The notes: a model not told the origin generated them from the sequence alone. A stretch of 64,000 bases of DNA from CAYZJD01 sp964483455 (GCA_964483455.1 CAZACK010000012.1:1-64000); one strand, 5' to 3'; shown: positions 54,467 through 63,518, numbered from the stretch's first letter. Numbers and translations: made by a program.

Positions 54467-54790
54467 ATGAGCAAGTCTAGGAAACACGAGATCGTCTTGT
54501 CCGTCGAACGGCCGGGGATTCTCGCGGTGAACATGCCGAGTCTTCGCGTGTCTCGCGGCGACTCCATTGTTTGGATGGGGGACTTTCCATTCGCGGTCGA
54601 GTTTTCCCCCAACTCGCCCTGCGACAGGCTGAAAGGTTCTTCCGGCAAGGAGTCGCTGGCGATGAAGGTTCGATCCGACGCAGGCCCAGGCAGGTTCAAG
54701 TACTTTGCGGCGGCTTTTGTGGATGGGCAGGTAGTGACGGAAGATCCGGAGATCATCATCGAGGCGGTGGGGCGGCTCCGAAACATCTGA
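54467..54790 (+). CDS. Small hypothetical protein downstream of the kinase
   Basis: The 107-residue protein starts with ATG 54467 behind CAGGAG and ends just before a strong terminator, so it is expressed. It is beta rich: EIVLSVERPGILAVNMPSLRVSRGDSIVWMGDFPFAVEFSP, RFKYFAAAFVDGQVVTEDPEIIIEAV. The pattern of a hydrophobic sandwich with GDSIVW resembles plastocyanin-like folds, but copper ligands are not evident and there is no signal peptide. It lies 36 bp after the kinase and may be co-transcribed. No function can be assigned. Confidence 0.7.
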   Translation: MSKSRKHEIVLSVERPGILAVNMPSLRVSRGDSIVWMGDFPFAVEFSPNSPCDRLKGSSGKESLAMKVRSDAGPGRFKYFAAAFVDGQVVTEDPEIIIEAVGRLRNI

Positions 54791-54805
54791 AGCAAGAAAT
54801 GGTGA

Positions 54806-54844
54806 AGGCAACCCGAAGCTGAATCCGGCTTCAGGTTGCCTTTT
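54806..54844 (+). terminator. Intrinsic terminator between convergent genes
   Basis: AGGCAACC and GAAGC pair with GCTTC and GGTTGCC (one mismatch at a C/A), closing on a seven-base loop, then TTTT. It follows the small hypothetical gene by 15 bases and faces the convergent secreted-protein gene. Confidence 0.88.
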
Positions 54845-54872
54845 CGCCGGTCTTCATGGTGGTGGCGCTATG

Positions 54873-55280
54873 TCAGCGGGCTTTGACGGCAACGAGCCCA
54901 GCGCCACTGCGGGTGGCCTGGGCGATCTCGCGCTCGGCGTTCGACTTCGCCAGTGCGTGGCCGGCCGCGCGTCCGTAGAACCATACCTGGGACAAGAAGT
55001 ACCGGTCTCCATAACGGTTGAACACCAGCTTCCCGATTTCGGCCGGCTTGCCGCCGCCAATCGGGCTGGTCCGCGTCACCCGGGACTGGGCGCCAGAGAT
55101 CGACGGGACCGGGCTGCCGGAACTGATCGGCTGGACGACGTACTCTCCCGCGGTCATCTTCTCTTCCCCGAGCTGGAAGTCAAACGGCACGTCAACGCGC
55201 ATCTGGCCGTAGACGGCCGGCGCCACCAGCAGGGCCGCGACACCCAGGGCCTCGATAGTTCTGAAAATCAGCTTCTTCAT
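54873..55280 (-). CDS. Small secreted protein of the acidobacterial 'PFDF' type
   Basis: The 135-residue protein has a signal peptide (RTIEALGVAALLVAPAVYG). The mature sequence opens MRVDVPFDFQLGEEKMTAGEYVVQPI and continues LVFNRYGDRYFLSQVWFYGRAAGHALAKSNAERE. I recognise the VPFDFxxG...PAG-Y and GDRYFLSQVW pattern as a paralogous family abundant in acidobacteria, of unknown function. Its ATG at 55280 has a perfect AAGGAGG. It is transcribed divergently from the sigma54 activator. Confidence 0.82.
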   Translation of the reverse strand: MKKLIFRTIEALGVAALLVAPAVYGQMRVDVPFDFQLGEEKMTAGEYVVQPISSGSPVPSISGAQSRVTRTSPIGGGKPAEIGKLVFNRYGDRYFLSQVWFYGRAAGHALAKSNAEREIAQATRSGAGLVAVKAR

Positions 55281-55525
55281 CGCATCCTCCTTCTTTCCGC
55301 CCAGCGCCCTTTGAGAGCCGCCGGGCGCATCAGAGAAACGCACGCGCGCGACCATTGGAGGATAGGGCGCGGCGAAATTTTGTGCGCGACTCAAAATCCC
55401 TTGGACAACAATGGCTTTGATGCGTCTGGAGGTGCCAGCTTCAGGAATCGGACGGGCCGGCGCGGGCGGCGAAGGCTGACCGTTCGGTTAGAACCCCTAA
55501 CGTTTCGGATAGAGCTGGGGATCCG

Positions 55526-57430
55526 ATGAATCCAAGGCTGGTAATCACCGCCGGACCGCTTCGGGGCAAGGTCGTCCCGGTCGAGGAAAGCGAGTTCTCA
55601 ATCGGCCGGGATCCGGCCAACCGGCTGCCGATCGGCGATTCCTCCATTTCGCGCCGCCATTGCCTCATTCGCGCGGAAGGGGAAAACCATGTCATCCAGG
55701 ACCTCGACAGCCGCAACGGCACGTTCGTGAACGAAGTGCCGGTAAGGAATCGGGTTCTGACCAACGGCGATCAGGTGCGGATCGGCCATTCGATGATGCT
55801 CTTCCTGATCCCGGGAATGGAGGGCGAAGAACAGAAACCTCCCGTGGAGCCGCCGGAAGAGGCGCTGCTGACGCGCACCGTCATCCAGCTTTCGGCGGAT
55901 GAGGCGATCTATCTGCGGGCCGGCGCGGCCTTGGAAGCAAGTCCGGCCGGACGCGCGGGAAGGGATCTGGCGGCGCTGTTCCGCATCGCGATGGCGGTCT
56001 GCTCGACCCGCGATCTGGGTTCCCTGCAACGGAGGTTGCTCGAGGAGGTCCTGCAAGCTTTGCCCGCCGATCGGGGAGCGGTGCTGCTCCGGGACGAACG
56101 AGGAGAGGGCCTTGCCTCCGAGTTCGTTCTGCCTCGCGGGCCGGCTCGGACGCAGGCCCCGGTGAGCCGGACGATCGTGCGGCAAGTGATCGAGACCGGC
56201 AAGGCCGTTCTTGCCAATGACATTCTGAAGGACGAACGGTACGGCGGCGAGGGCAGCATCCGGTCCTCGGGGAGCAGGTCGTTGATCGCCGCGCCGCTGG
56301 TGCTGTTCGGCGATGTCCGCGGCGTCCTCTACGCCGACACGTCGGACCCGGGTGTCTGCTTCGACGAGGGGCACCTGCAACTGTTGGTGGGCATCGCCGG
56401 CGCGGCGGCATTGTCGCTGGAGAACGCGCTCCGCTTGCGGCGGCTGGAAGAAGAAAAACAGCAACTGCTGCAAGAGGTCCGCGTCGAGCACAACATGGTC
56501 GGCGAGTCGGCGAAGATGCGCGACGTGTATCAGTTCGTGGGGAGGGTGGCCGCCACGGACACCACCGTGCTGATTCGCGGCGAGAGCGGAACCGGGAAAG
56601 AACTGGTCGCTCGCGCCATTCACCTGAACAGCCCGCGCGCCGGCCGGCCGTTCGTGGCCCTCAACTGCGCCGCGCTGGCGGAGACTTTGCTCGAAAGCGA
56701 GTTGTTCGGCCACGAGAAAGGCGCGTTCACCGGCGCCATCGCACAGAAGCGGGGCAAACTGGAAGCGGCCGACGGCGGAACGCTGTTCCTCGATGAGGTT
56801 GGCGACGTGCCCCTGAGCGTGCAGGTCAAGCTGCTTCGCGTGCTCCAAGAGAGAGAGTTCGAGCGCGTCGGCGGCACCCGTCCGATCGAGGTCGACATTC
56901 GCCTGATTGCGGCGACGAACCGCGATCTGGAGGCGGCCATGAAGGAAGGCCGCTTCCGCCCCGACCTCTACTTCCGGCTGAACGTGGTGTCGGTGACCTT
57001 GCCGCCGTTGCGGGAGAGACCGGAAGATATTCCGCTGCTGGCCAGTTATTTCGTGTCGAAGTGCGGAGCTAAGGTCAGTCGCCGTGTCAGCGGGATATCG
57101 TGGGAGGCGCGATCGTGGCTGATGCGCTACCCCTGGCCGGGGAACGTGCGCGAACTGGAGAACGCCATTGAGCACGCGGTGGTTCTCGGCTCAAACGACA
57201 TCATCCTGCCGGAAGATTTGCCGGAAGCGGTGCTCGAAACCGTCCGGCCGGCCAGCGGCGGTTCCGCTTCGTATCACGGCAGGCTACAGGAAATGAAGAA
57301 GCGCTTAATCCAGGACGCGCTCGTCCAGGCGGGAGGGAATGTCACCGAGGCGGCAAGGATGCTCGATCTGCACCCCAACTACCTGCACCGGCTGCTCACA
57401 AACCTGGGTTTGAGAGAGCGGGGAATCTAA
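55526..57430 (+). CDS. FHA-GAF-AAA+ sigma54-dependent transcription activator
   Basis: The 634-residue protein has an N-terminal FHA domain (1-95; FSIGRDPANRLPIGDSSISRRHC, DLDSRNGTFVNE), which binds phosphothreonine. A GAF domain follows (about 150-305), then the AAA+ core (325-560) with Walker A GESGTGKE (352-359), GAFTGA (399-404) for sigma54 contact, GGTLFLDEVGD and the arginine-finger region, and a Fis-type HTH at the end (GNVTEAARMLDLHPNYLHRLLTNLGL). It drives transcription with sigma54 after a signal through GAF and/or FHA. The FHA input and nearby Ser/Thr kinase suggest phosphorylation control. No receiver domain. Confidence 0.95.
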   Translation: MNPRLVITAGPLRGKVVPVEESEFSIGRDPANRLPIGDSSISRRHCLIRAEGENHVIQDLDSRNGTFVNEVPVRNRVLTNGDQVRIGHSMMLFLIPGMEGEEQKPPVEPPEEALLTRTVIQLSADEAIYLRAGAALEASPAGRAGRDLAALFRIAMAVCSTRDLGSLQRRLLEEVLQALPADRGAVLLRDERGEGLASEFVLPRGPARTQAPVSRTIVRQVIETGKAVLANDILKDERYGGEGSIRSSGSRSLIAAPLVLFGDVRGVLYADTSDPGVCFDEGHLQLLVGIAGAAALSLENALRLRRLEEEKQQLLQEVRVEHNMVGESAKMRDVYQFVGRVAATDTTVLIRGESGTGKELVARAIHLNSPRAGRPFVALNCAALAETLLESELFGHEKGAFTGAIAQKRGKLEAADGGTLFLDEVGDVPLSVQVKLLRVLQEREFERVGGTRPIEVDIRLIAATNRDLEAAMKEGRFRPDLYFRLNVVSVTLPPLRERPEDIPLLASYFVSKCGAKVSRRVSGISWEARSWLMRYPWPGNVRELENAIEHAVVLGSNDIILPEDLPEAVLETVRPASGGSASYHGRLQEMKKRLIQDALVQAGGNVTEAARMLDLHPNYLHRLLTNLGLRERGI

Positions 57431-57492
57431 CCACAGAGCCACAGAGGACACAGCGTTATTGATTCCTCTGTGTACTCCGTGGCTCTGTGGTT
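57429..57492. repeat. Imperfect inverted repeat, AACCACAGAGCCACAGAG family; convergent terminator
   Basis: Arms of 27 bp (57429-57455 and 57466-57492) are reverse complements with three mismatches around a 10-base loop. The repeat exactly fills the gap between the stops of the sigma54 activator and the convergent hydrolase gene. It shares the arm pattern with 51903-51968 and 44158-44184. It could stop transcription in both directions. Confidence 0.85.
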
Positions 57493-58259
57493 TAAGAAGC
57501 AGTCACCGGATTCTCCAGCACTCCCACCCCGTCGATCTCCACCCGCACCAGCTGGCCCGGCAGCATCGGACCGACACCCGGCGGGGTGCCGGTGGCCAAC
57601 AGGTCGCCGGGTTCGAGGGTCATGAATTCGGTGACGTACTCGATAATGGCCGCTACCGAAAAGACCATGTCGGCCACCGGCGCATCCTGTTTCACGTCCC
57701 CATCGAGGATCGTTCGCACGCGCAGCCTGGCGGCATCCACGTGGGCCTTCGGAACAATCCACGGGCCGACGGGACAGAACGTGTCGAAGCCCTTGGCGCG
57801 GGTGAAGTGGCCGTCCTGCTTCTGGAGATCGCGAGCCGTCACATCGTTCACGCAGGTGTACCCGAATATGTACTGTTCGGCTTCGTCCGCCTTCACGAAT
57901 CGCGCCCGTCTGCCGATGACCACGCCAAGTTCTCCTTCGTAGCTGACGAACCGCGAAATCCTCGGATACACGATGGGCTCGCCCGGACCTACCACGCTGG
58001 TGGGCGGCTTGAAAAAGATCATCGGCTCGGCCGGCACCGGGTTGCCGAGTTCCTTGGCGTGGTCGGCGTAGTTGCGGCCCACGCAAACGATCTTGGAGGG
58101 CCGGCATGGCGCAAGCAGGCGCACGCCGGCGAGCGGATACGCGGCGCCTCGCTCCGAGGACCAGAGCGACTCGGTCTGATGCACCGAGTCGCCGGCCACG
58201 ATGCCGTAAAGCTCAATCGGAGGGCCGGAGCCGGGTGTAAAGCGAACGCGTTCTTCCAT
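57492..58259 (-). CDS. Fumarylacetoacetate hydrolase-family protein
   Basis: The 255-residue protein shows the FAH fold: a short N-terminal domain, then KIVCVGRNYADHAKELGN, MIFFKPPTSVVGPGEPI, FVSYEGELGVVIGRRARFV with metal-binding glutamates, GYTCVNDVTARDLQ, FDTFCPVGPWIV and LEPGDLLATGTPPGVGPMLPG. Such enzymes hydrolyse or isomerise 2-oxo acids in aromatic catabolism, or act as acylpyruvases or oxaloacetate decarboxylases. ATG 58259 matches the family N-terminus; the frame extends upstream without support. No operon partner. Confidence 0.92.
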   Translation of the reverse strand: MEERVRFTPGSGPPIELYGIVAGDSVHQTESLWSSERGAAYPLAGVRLLAPCRPSKIVCVGRNYADHAKELGNPVPAEPMIFFKPPTSVVGPGEPIVYPRISRFVSYEGELGVVIGRRARFVKADEAEQYIFGYTCVNDVTARDLQKQDGHFTRAKGFDTFCPVGPWIVPKAHVDAARLRVRTILDGDVKQDAPVADMVFSVAAIIEYVTEFMTLEPGDLLATGTPPGVGPMLPGQLVRVEIDGVGVLENPVTAS

Positions 58260-58890
58260 GGCTGATGCCCGGATGCGGCCGGCGGCCGGCTTCGCACTGG
58301 TCCGGGAAAACAAGGATAGCGCAGCCTTCGTTATTTGGTCTGCTGGCAGGGTGCACCACGCGACACCAGCGGCTTGGCGCTTTACCTGCTGTGGCGAAGC
58401 CGGCATGGCCGGGTTGGCGCCACCCATCCGCTGTGTTATCTTGCGCACACCGCCGCTCGTTCCGGTTGATCTCGTGTAGGCCGCCGAAGTAACGATGCCC
58501 CGGCAGGTAACACGATTGTCGATTGCCTTCGGCCGGATGATTCTGGGCCTGGTGCTCGCGCGCCAGTTTCTGGTCCCCAAGACCATCGGCGAACTGGGTG
58601 ACTATCGGGCGCGACAGTTGACGCCATCGCCGCGCGCAAGGTGAAATCCGCAGGGCGTCTGGGCGACCCACGTCGAGTCGCCGCCGGAGGTTCGCCTCCC
58701 CGCCCCAAAGCAGCGTGAACTTTGTCCGCTTTCTCAGGGTTATGACCCTTCCCGCCCGACAGGCTTTCCTCAGATCGGCCCGCCATGGATTCGCCGGCAA
58801 GAGCTTTTCGCATCTCGATGCCGGAAATTCCCTCGGTGAGGCAGGCGATTTCGCCTGCCTGGCAGAGGCCGAAGCCGGCGCCACCGATTC
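58260..58890. other. Gene-poor stretch with one recognisable gene remnant
   Basis: About 630 bases separate the hydrolase from the exopolysaccharide block. Only the cytochrome-like remnant at 58495-58676 is recognisable; nothing else is supported. Confidence 0.5.
58495..58676 (+). pseudogene. Remnant of a multihaem cytochrome c-family gene
   Basis: A 49-residue frame starts at ATG 58495: a short basic leader, a hydrophobic anchor (MILGLVLARQFLVP) and KTIGELGDYRARQ before going off. In the next frame the sequence continues DAIAARKVKSAGRLGD. Joined, these resemble the N-terminus of exported cytochrome c proteins, which read roughly anchor, [FV]-[IV]-P-[KE]-[ST]-F-G-x-x-G-H-Y-R, then a helix and the first C-x-x-C-H. 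Here H is D, and no CxxCH follows. A decayed gene is the best explanation, but the call is by pattern memory. Confidence 0.45.
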
Positions 58891-60075
58891 TCACTCCTCG
58901 AGGATGCGCTCGAAACACAAAGCGGCCTGGTCCCAGGAAAGACGGGCAGCGACCAGGTCCCAGGCAGCGGAGGCCATCCTCGCGCGCTGCGCACTGTCAT
59001 TCAGCAACTCCAGACACGCTTCGGCGAATCCCTCGGGGGTGTCGGCCAGTCGGATGGTCTCGGGCGAGGAGACCTCCAGGCCCTCCGCGCCGACCGAGGT
59101 CGAGACCACCGGGACTTTCGCGGCCATCGCCTCGTAGATCTTGAGCCGTGTCCCACCGCCGATGCGGAGCGGCACAACCGACACCAGCGCGTCCCACAGC
59201 CACGGGCGAATATCCGGAACCGTGCCGGTGACCTGGATCAGCGGATCGCGGTCCGCCAGGCCGGCAACCTCCGCCGTCGGCGCCCTGCCGACAATGGCCA
59301 CCGAGCAGCCCGGACGCCAGCGCCGGATCAGCGGAAGCACATCCCTGACAAACCATGCGATGCCGTCAATGTTGGGCAGCCAGTCCATGGAGCCGACGAA
59401 GACAAGGTCGGCGGCGGGCCTCGCCTGCCCCGCAGGCGTGAAGTACTCGATGTCAACGCCGGTCGGCGCAACTCGCGGTTGCGGGATCTCGAACAGGCGG
59501 CCCATGAGATCGGCATCGTTGTCCGAGACGGCGATCACCTTCCCGGCGGCGCGGCACACGTCACGCTCGTAGCGGAACATACGTTCTGCCTGCAACCGAA
59601 AGTAGAGGCGCCGGACAGCACCGGAGGCATGCTCGGCATGACGCCGCCAGATCGCCGTTTCTACGTTGTGTTGGAACAGGACGCAGCCGGCGAGGTCCTC
59701 CAGGTTGACGCTCGGCGCCAGGAAGTCGCAGACAATCGAATCAAACTGATGCCGGTCGCGCAGCGTCCGGACCTGCTCCCGCATTGTCTGGGAGCGGTAC
59801 CGGCTGACGGCGACCGGCGTCCGGGAAAACAGCCCCGCCGCAAGCTCGCCCAGAAACCAGAGAGAGTCCTTCTCGGTTAGGCTGTGCATCAGGGGGTAGG
59901 CGCGGGTGCAGTACTCGACCGAGCGTGGAACGCCCTCCGGCCGGGCCGGGTCGTCGAAGCCGACATAGTGGATTTCGTGACGCCGGTGCAGCCGCCGAAG
60001 AATCTCCAGCGTCCGGATGTGCCCGCCCTTCGTGGCCGGGTGGAGGAAATCCGTCTTGATCCAGAGGATCCTCAT
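58891..60075 (-). CDS. GT4-type glycosyltransferase (exopolysaccharide)
   Basis: The 394-residue GT-B enzyme has an N-terminal acceptor domain (MRILWIKTDFLHPATKGGHIRTLEILRRL) and a donor domain with VIAVSDNDADLM, LVFVGSMDWLPNIDGIAWFVRDVLP, VQVTGTVPDIRPWL-like surroundings and the nucleotide-sugar site PLRIGGGTRLKIYEAMAAKVPVVSTSVGAEGL. The family member type is that associated with PEP-CTERM/EpsH exopolysaccharide loci. It adds a sugar to a lipid-linked polymer at the inner membrane. The start ATG 60075 overlaps the asparagine-synthase gene by 4 bp. Confidence 0.92.
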   Translation of the reverse strand: MRILWIKTDFLHPATKGGHIRTLEILRRLHRRHEIHYVGFDDPARPEGVPRSVEYCTRAYPLMHSLTEKDSLWFLGELAAGLFSRTPVAVSRYRSQTMREQVRTLRDRHQFDSIVCDFLAPSVNLEDLAGCVLFQHNVETAIWRRHAEHASGAVRRLYFRLQAERMFRYERDVCRAAGKVIAVSDNDADLMGRLFEIPQPRVAPTGVDIEYFTPAGQARPAADLVFVGSMDWLPNIDGIAWFVRDVLPLIRRWRPGCSVAIVGRAPTAEVAGLADRDPLIQVTGTVPDIRPWLWDALVSVVPLRIGGGTRLKIYEAMAAKVPVVSTSVGAEGLEVSSPETIRLADTPEGFAEACLELLNDSAQRARMASAAWDLVAARLSWDQAALCFERILEE

Positions 60076-62009
60076 CGCGCGGCGCCGGCTTCCACTCCCC
60101 GCAAGAGGCCGTCCCGGAAGCGCTCGCGCCGTCCGGTCAGCAAGACTTCCCCCCAAAGCTGAAGATTGAGCAGCCGCCAGAGACCGTCGGTCGAGTCCTC
60201 GATTCCGCTCCGGTGGCGGGCGAGGAGGGCCTCCAACTCCTCGGCCGGGACATAGGCGGCCAGCAGGCCGCTCTTGTCCCGCAGAAGGGAATACACCGGC
60301 TCGGCGCGGCTGTCCAGCAGCCAGCGCCGCAGAGGCGTCGGAAACCCCATCTTGCGGCGGTGGACGATCTTAGGGGGCAACAGATCCTCCACGGCCCGCT
60401 TCAGGATGGACTTGCCTTCGCGGCCGTGGATCTTCAGATGATCCGGCACCTGCGCCGCGAATTCCACCAGCGGGTGATCCAGAAACGGCACCCGGCTCTC
60501 GATGGATGTGGCCATGCTCATTTGGTCCTGCTTCATCAGCAGCTCGACGAGGTAGGTCTTCTGGTCCGCGTAGAGCATGCGGAAGAGCAGGCCCGCGCCG
60601 GGGTGGCGCCCCCAGTAGTGAAGGAACGACTCGTAGGCGCCGGAGGAAACCTGGCGGCCGGAGAGCCAGCCTCGCTGCTCGGATTCCGGAATGGCCGAAT
60701 AGAAATTATCGAGATAGAGCGAAACGAGATCGCCGTCCCGCCCCAGGAACGTGTGACGCAACTTCCGTCGCAGGTCCGCTCGCAGCAGGCTCGAGGTCGC
60801 GACGGCCGAGGAGATCCGGCGGCGCAGCGCCGCTGGAATGATGCCATAACGACGAGACCAGGTCCGGTTAATCAAGTGGTGCCTGTAACGGCTGTAACCG
60901 GCGAACAGTTCGTCGGCGCCCTCGCCCGTAAGCACAACCTTCACGTGCCTGGAGGCCAGGCGCGAGACAAAGTACAGCGACACGCTCGACGGCCACGTGA
61001 TCGGCTCGTCCTCATGCCACACGAGTTCGGGCAGCGCGTTAAAGAAATCCTCCATCCCGACGACCACTTCGGCGTGCTCCGTGCCGATCGCATGCGATAC
61101 CTGCCGGGCTTGTTCGAGCTCGCTGAACTCGGACTCGGGATAGCCGACGGCGAACGTCTTGACGGGGCCGGGCGCCATGCGCTTCATGAGCGCTGCGATC
61201 GCGCTCGAGTCCACGCCGCCGCTGAGGAACATGCCGAGGGGCACGTCGCTCATGAGCCGCAGGCGGACGGTTTCCTCGAGGCGCTCGCGGCACTCCCGGA
61301 TCCAGGAGCGATCGTCGCGGCTCTCGGTTGGGCCGGGCGCGGGCACATCCCAGTAGCGCTCGATGTGAAGCCCCTCGGGAGTCAGCATCAGCCGATGGCC
61401 GGGCATTAACTTGAGGATCTTTGAGAACAGCGTCCGTTCTCCGCTGGTGAAGCCGAACGCCAGGTGCTCGGGCAGGGCTGATTCCTCCAGCGCCGGCGAG
61501 ACCGCCGGGTGTTCCAGAATCGCCTTAATCTCCGAGGCGAACAGGAACCTGCTCCCGTCCCAGTAGTAGTAGAACGGCTTGATACCGAGGCGGTCCCGCG
61601 CGCAGAACAACCGGCGCGACGAGCGGTCCCAGATCGCGAACGCGAACATCCCGCGGAAATGGGAAACGCAGTCCGCGCCGTGTTCTTCGTAGGCGTGCAG
61701 GATGGTTTCGGTGTCGGAGCGGGTCCGGTACGTGTGTCCGGCGCGCTCGAGTCGCTCCCTGAGCTCCAGGTGATTGAAGATCTCGCCGTTGTAAGTGATC
61801 CACAGCTCGCCGGTCTCGTTTGTCATCGGCTGGTGACCCGTGGTAAGGTCGATGATACTAAGGCGGCGATGCCCGAGTGACGCGTATTCATCCCGGTAAT
61901 ACCCCTCGTCATCCGGCCCGCGGTGACGCAGTGTGTCGCTCATCCGCACCAGGGTGCTGTCCGGTTCCCGGAAGGGAGAGAGCGTGACGAAACCGGCGAT
62001 TCCGCACAT
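60072..62009 (-). CDS. asnB: Asparagine-synthase-like amidotransferase (copy 1, exopolysaccharide locus)
   Basis: The 645-residue protein has a glutaminase domain starting at the nucleophile Cys2 (MCGIAGFVTL) with LRHRGPDDEGYY, LGHRRLSIIDLTTGHQPM and YNGEIFNHLELR. A synthetase domain follows with the pyrophosphatase loop FLSGGVDSSAIAAL, VVLTGEGADELFAGYSRYR, and SIESRVPFLDHPLVEFA. It makes an amide from glutamine and ATP. In polysaccharide loci these proteins modify a sugar or polymer acid rather than supply asparagine. It overlaps the glycosyltransferase by 4 bp; a 141-bp gap separates it from the upstream polymerase gene. Confidence 0.94.
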   Translation of the reverse strand: MCGIAGFVTLSPFREPDSTLVRMSDTLRHRGPDDEGYYRDEYASLGHRRLSIIDLTTGHQPMTNETGELWITYNGEIFNHLELRERLERAGHTYRTRSDTETILHAYEEHGADCVSHFRGMFAFAIWDRSSRRLFCARDRLGIKPFYYYWDGSRFLFASEIKAILEHPAVSPALEESALPEHLAFGFTSGERTLFSKILKLMPGHRLMLTPEGLHIERYWDVPAPGPTESRDDRSWIRECRERLEETVRLRLMSDVPLGMFLSGGVDSSAIAALMKRMAPGPVKTFAVGYPESEFSELEQARQVSHAIGTEHAEVVVGMEDFFNALPELVWHEDEPITWPSSVSLYFVSRLASRHVKVVLTGEGADELFAGYSRYRHHLINRTWSRRYGIIPAALRRRISSAVATSSLLRADLRRKLRHTFLGRDGDLVSLYLDNFYSAIPESEQRGWLSGRQVSSGAYESFLHYWGRHPGAGLLFRMLYADQKTYLVELLMKQDQMSMATSIESRVPFLDHPLVEFAAQVPDHLKIHGREGKSILKRAVEDLLPPKIVHRRKMGFPTPLRRWLLDSRAEPVYSLLRDKSGLLAAYVPAEELEALLARHRSGIEDSTDGLWRLLNLQLWGEVLLTGRRERFRDGLLRGVEAGAAR

Positions 62010-62150
62010 GACTAGTGGAAGATCCGTCCCTCGCCGGGCCGGTCGTGACCGTCCGGCCACAGAACGCTGCTCCGCCGAAAGCAGAAGGCAAAGCTGAAGT
62101 GCCCTGTATTCTTCCCGGTTGGCCGGCAGGGGAGCATGCCTGTCTTCCTC

Positions 62151-63518
62151 CTACACCGTTCCGGCGGGGCGAGGGCGCAAGCCGGGTACAGCCGCGGGCC
62201 TTTGAATCTTCGCCGGCGACGGCGCCGGACCGCGTGACGCGATCTCCGCTTTGGCGATCCGATAGAACGCGGCCGCCAGACCGCCGAGCGTCGGGAAAAA
62301 CATCGCGTAGGCGACGCTGGAGAAGAAGGCGGTCACGGCCAGGCTGACGACGGAAAGGATGAGTGCGTAGGCGGTGATCGCCAGATCGTTCAGATCGCGC
62401 CGCTGACGGCACGCCCGGAAGACCGCGGCGGCTTCCTGGAGGCTGAAGAAGATCACGGCCAGGAAGAAGGCCAGGCCCGGAATGCCCAATTCGCTGGAAA
62501 CCTGGGTATAGGCGCAGTGCGTCTCGCGCCACAAGGCCCTTTCTCCTCGGGTGTTGAACTCCTGGGCGGAGTAAGTCTGGAACTGGCCCGGGCCAACGCC
62601 GAACACGGGGTTGAGCAACGTCAGCTTGATGCTCTCCTTCATCAGTCTGACCCGCTGCTGGGTCGATTCAACCGTCCGCAGATCGGCGGCGTCTCCCGGC
62701 TTCTCCGGGTCCGTGCCGAAGAACGTCACGTAGCGGCCGCTGACCGATTCGGGAACCAACGCCAGCGCCAGAACCACAACCGCCACCGCCGCGAGCGCGA
62801 GCTTGACCTTGCCGCCGAGGGAAACCGCCCGGAAGATGAAGAAACCAAGCACGGTGAGGGCGACAAATCCGCTCCGGGAGCCGGTTTGCGCGAGGGCGAC
62901 GAGCACCAGGACGATGCACACAACAGCCGGCACCCTGCGGAACGGCACAGCGCTCTCATTCAGGGCGATCAGCCACCAGCAAGGGAGACCGAGCAGCAGC
63001 ATCTGGGCCAGGTCATTCGGATTGTCGAGAAGACCGACGGGCAACGCCAGCCGCCCGAACGACCGCCGGCCGAGCAGGAAGGACATGATGGCGATGATCA
63101 ACGTTGAGCCGGCGAGGATGTACATTACCCTGCGGCACTGCCGGAACGTCTGTACCAGCCCGTGAATCATGAAGAACACCATCAGCGACTTGGCCCAGCG
63201 GTCCGTGAGCAGACCAACGCTTCCCCCCCTCCAGTAGCTGAAGGGAATGCACACGACGAACCAGCCGGTGAATCCGATGAGCGCCAGGCCGATCCGCGAG
63301 GAGAAGGCCGTGAACAGGCCGCGGTTGAGAAAGGCGAACAGCAGCGCGATGCTGGCGGTGATGATCGGCAAGTGAAGGAACGGGACGGTGAAATCGGCTA
63401 CGCGGCTGTAAGCGAGAAATAAGAAGGCGTATAAGAACGGCATGCCCAGCTTGGACATGGCCGAGGCCCGTGGCGGGGACGGCAAAGGCGGCGCGGCCGG
63501 CGCGGCGGCGGGCTTCAC
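62151..63518 (-). CDS. O-antigen ligase/polymerase-family membrane protein (Wzy-like)
   Basis: The 455-residue protein has about 11-12 membrane spans and the large periplasmic loop before the C-terminal spans. Within it GVGPGQFQTYSAQEFNTRG and RETHCAYTQVSSELGIPGLAFFLAVI match the O-antigen_lig (WaaL/Wzy) family signature. It probably polymerises or ligates lipid-linked oligosaccharides in the periplasm. GTG 63518 overlaps the upstream amidotransferase stop as GTGA, in line with other coupled genes here; ATG 63545 is an alternative giving nine extra residues. The Pro/Ala-rich N-terminus precedes the first span. Confidence 0.9.
   Translation of the reverse strand: MKPAAAPAAPPLPSPPRASAMSKLGMPFLYAFLFLAYSRVADFTVPFLHLPIITASIALLFAFLNRGLFTAFSSRIGLALIGFTGWFVVCIPFSYWRGGSVGLLTDRWAKSLMVFFMIHGLVQTFRQCRRVMYILAGSTLIIAIMSFLLGRRSFGRLALPVGLLDNPNDLAQMLLLGLPCWWLIALNESAVPFRRVPAVVCIVLVLVALAQTGSRSGFVALTVLGFFIFRAVSLGGKVKLALAAVAVVVLALALVPESVSGRYVTFFGTDPEKPGDAADLRTVESTQQRVRLMKESIKLTLLNPVFGVGPGQFQTYSAQEFNTRGERALWRETHCAYTQVSSELGIPGLAFFLAVIFFSLQEAAAVFRACRQRRDLNDLAITAYALILSVVSLAVTAFFSSVAYAMFFPTLGGLAAAFYRIAKAEIASRGPAPSPAKIQRPAAVPGLRPRPAGTV

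Noticed and set aside
55281..55525. Sigma54 promoter for the secreted-protein gene beside the activator
   Set aside because: A TGGCAC occurs on the minus strand near the middle of the region, but no TTGC element stands at the required distance.
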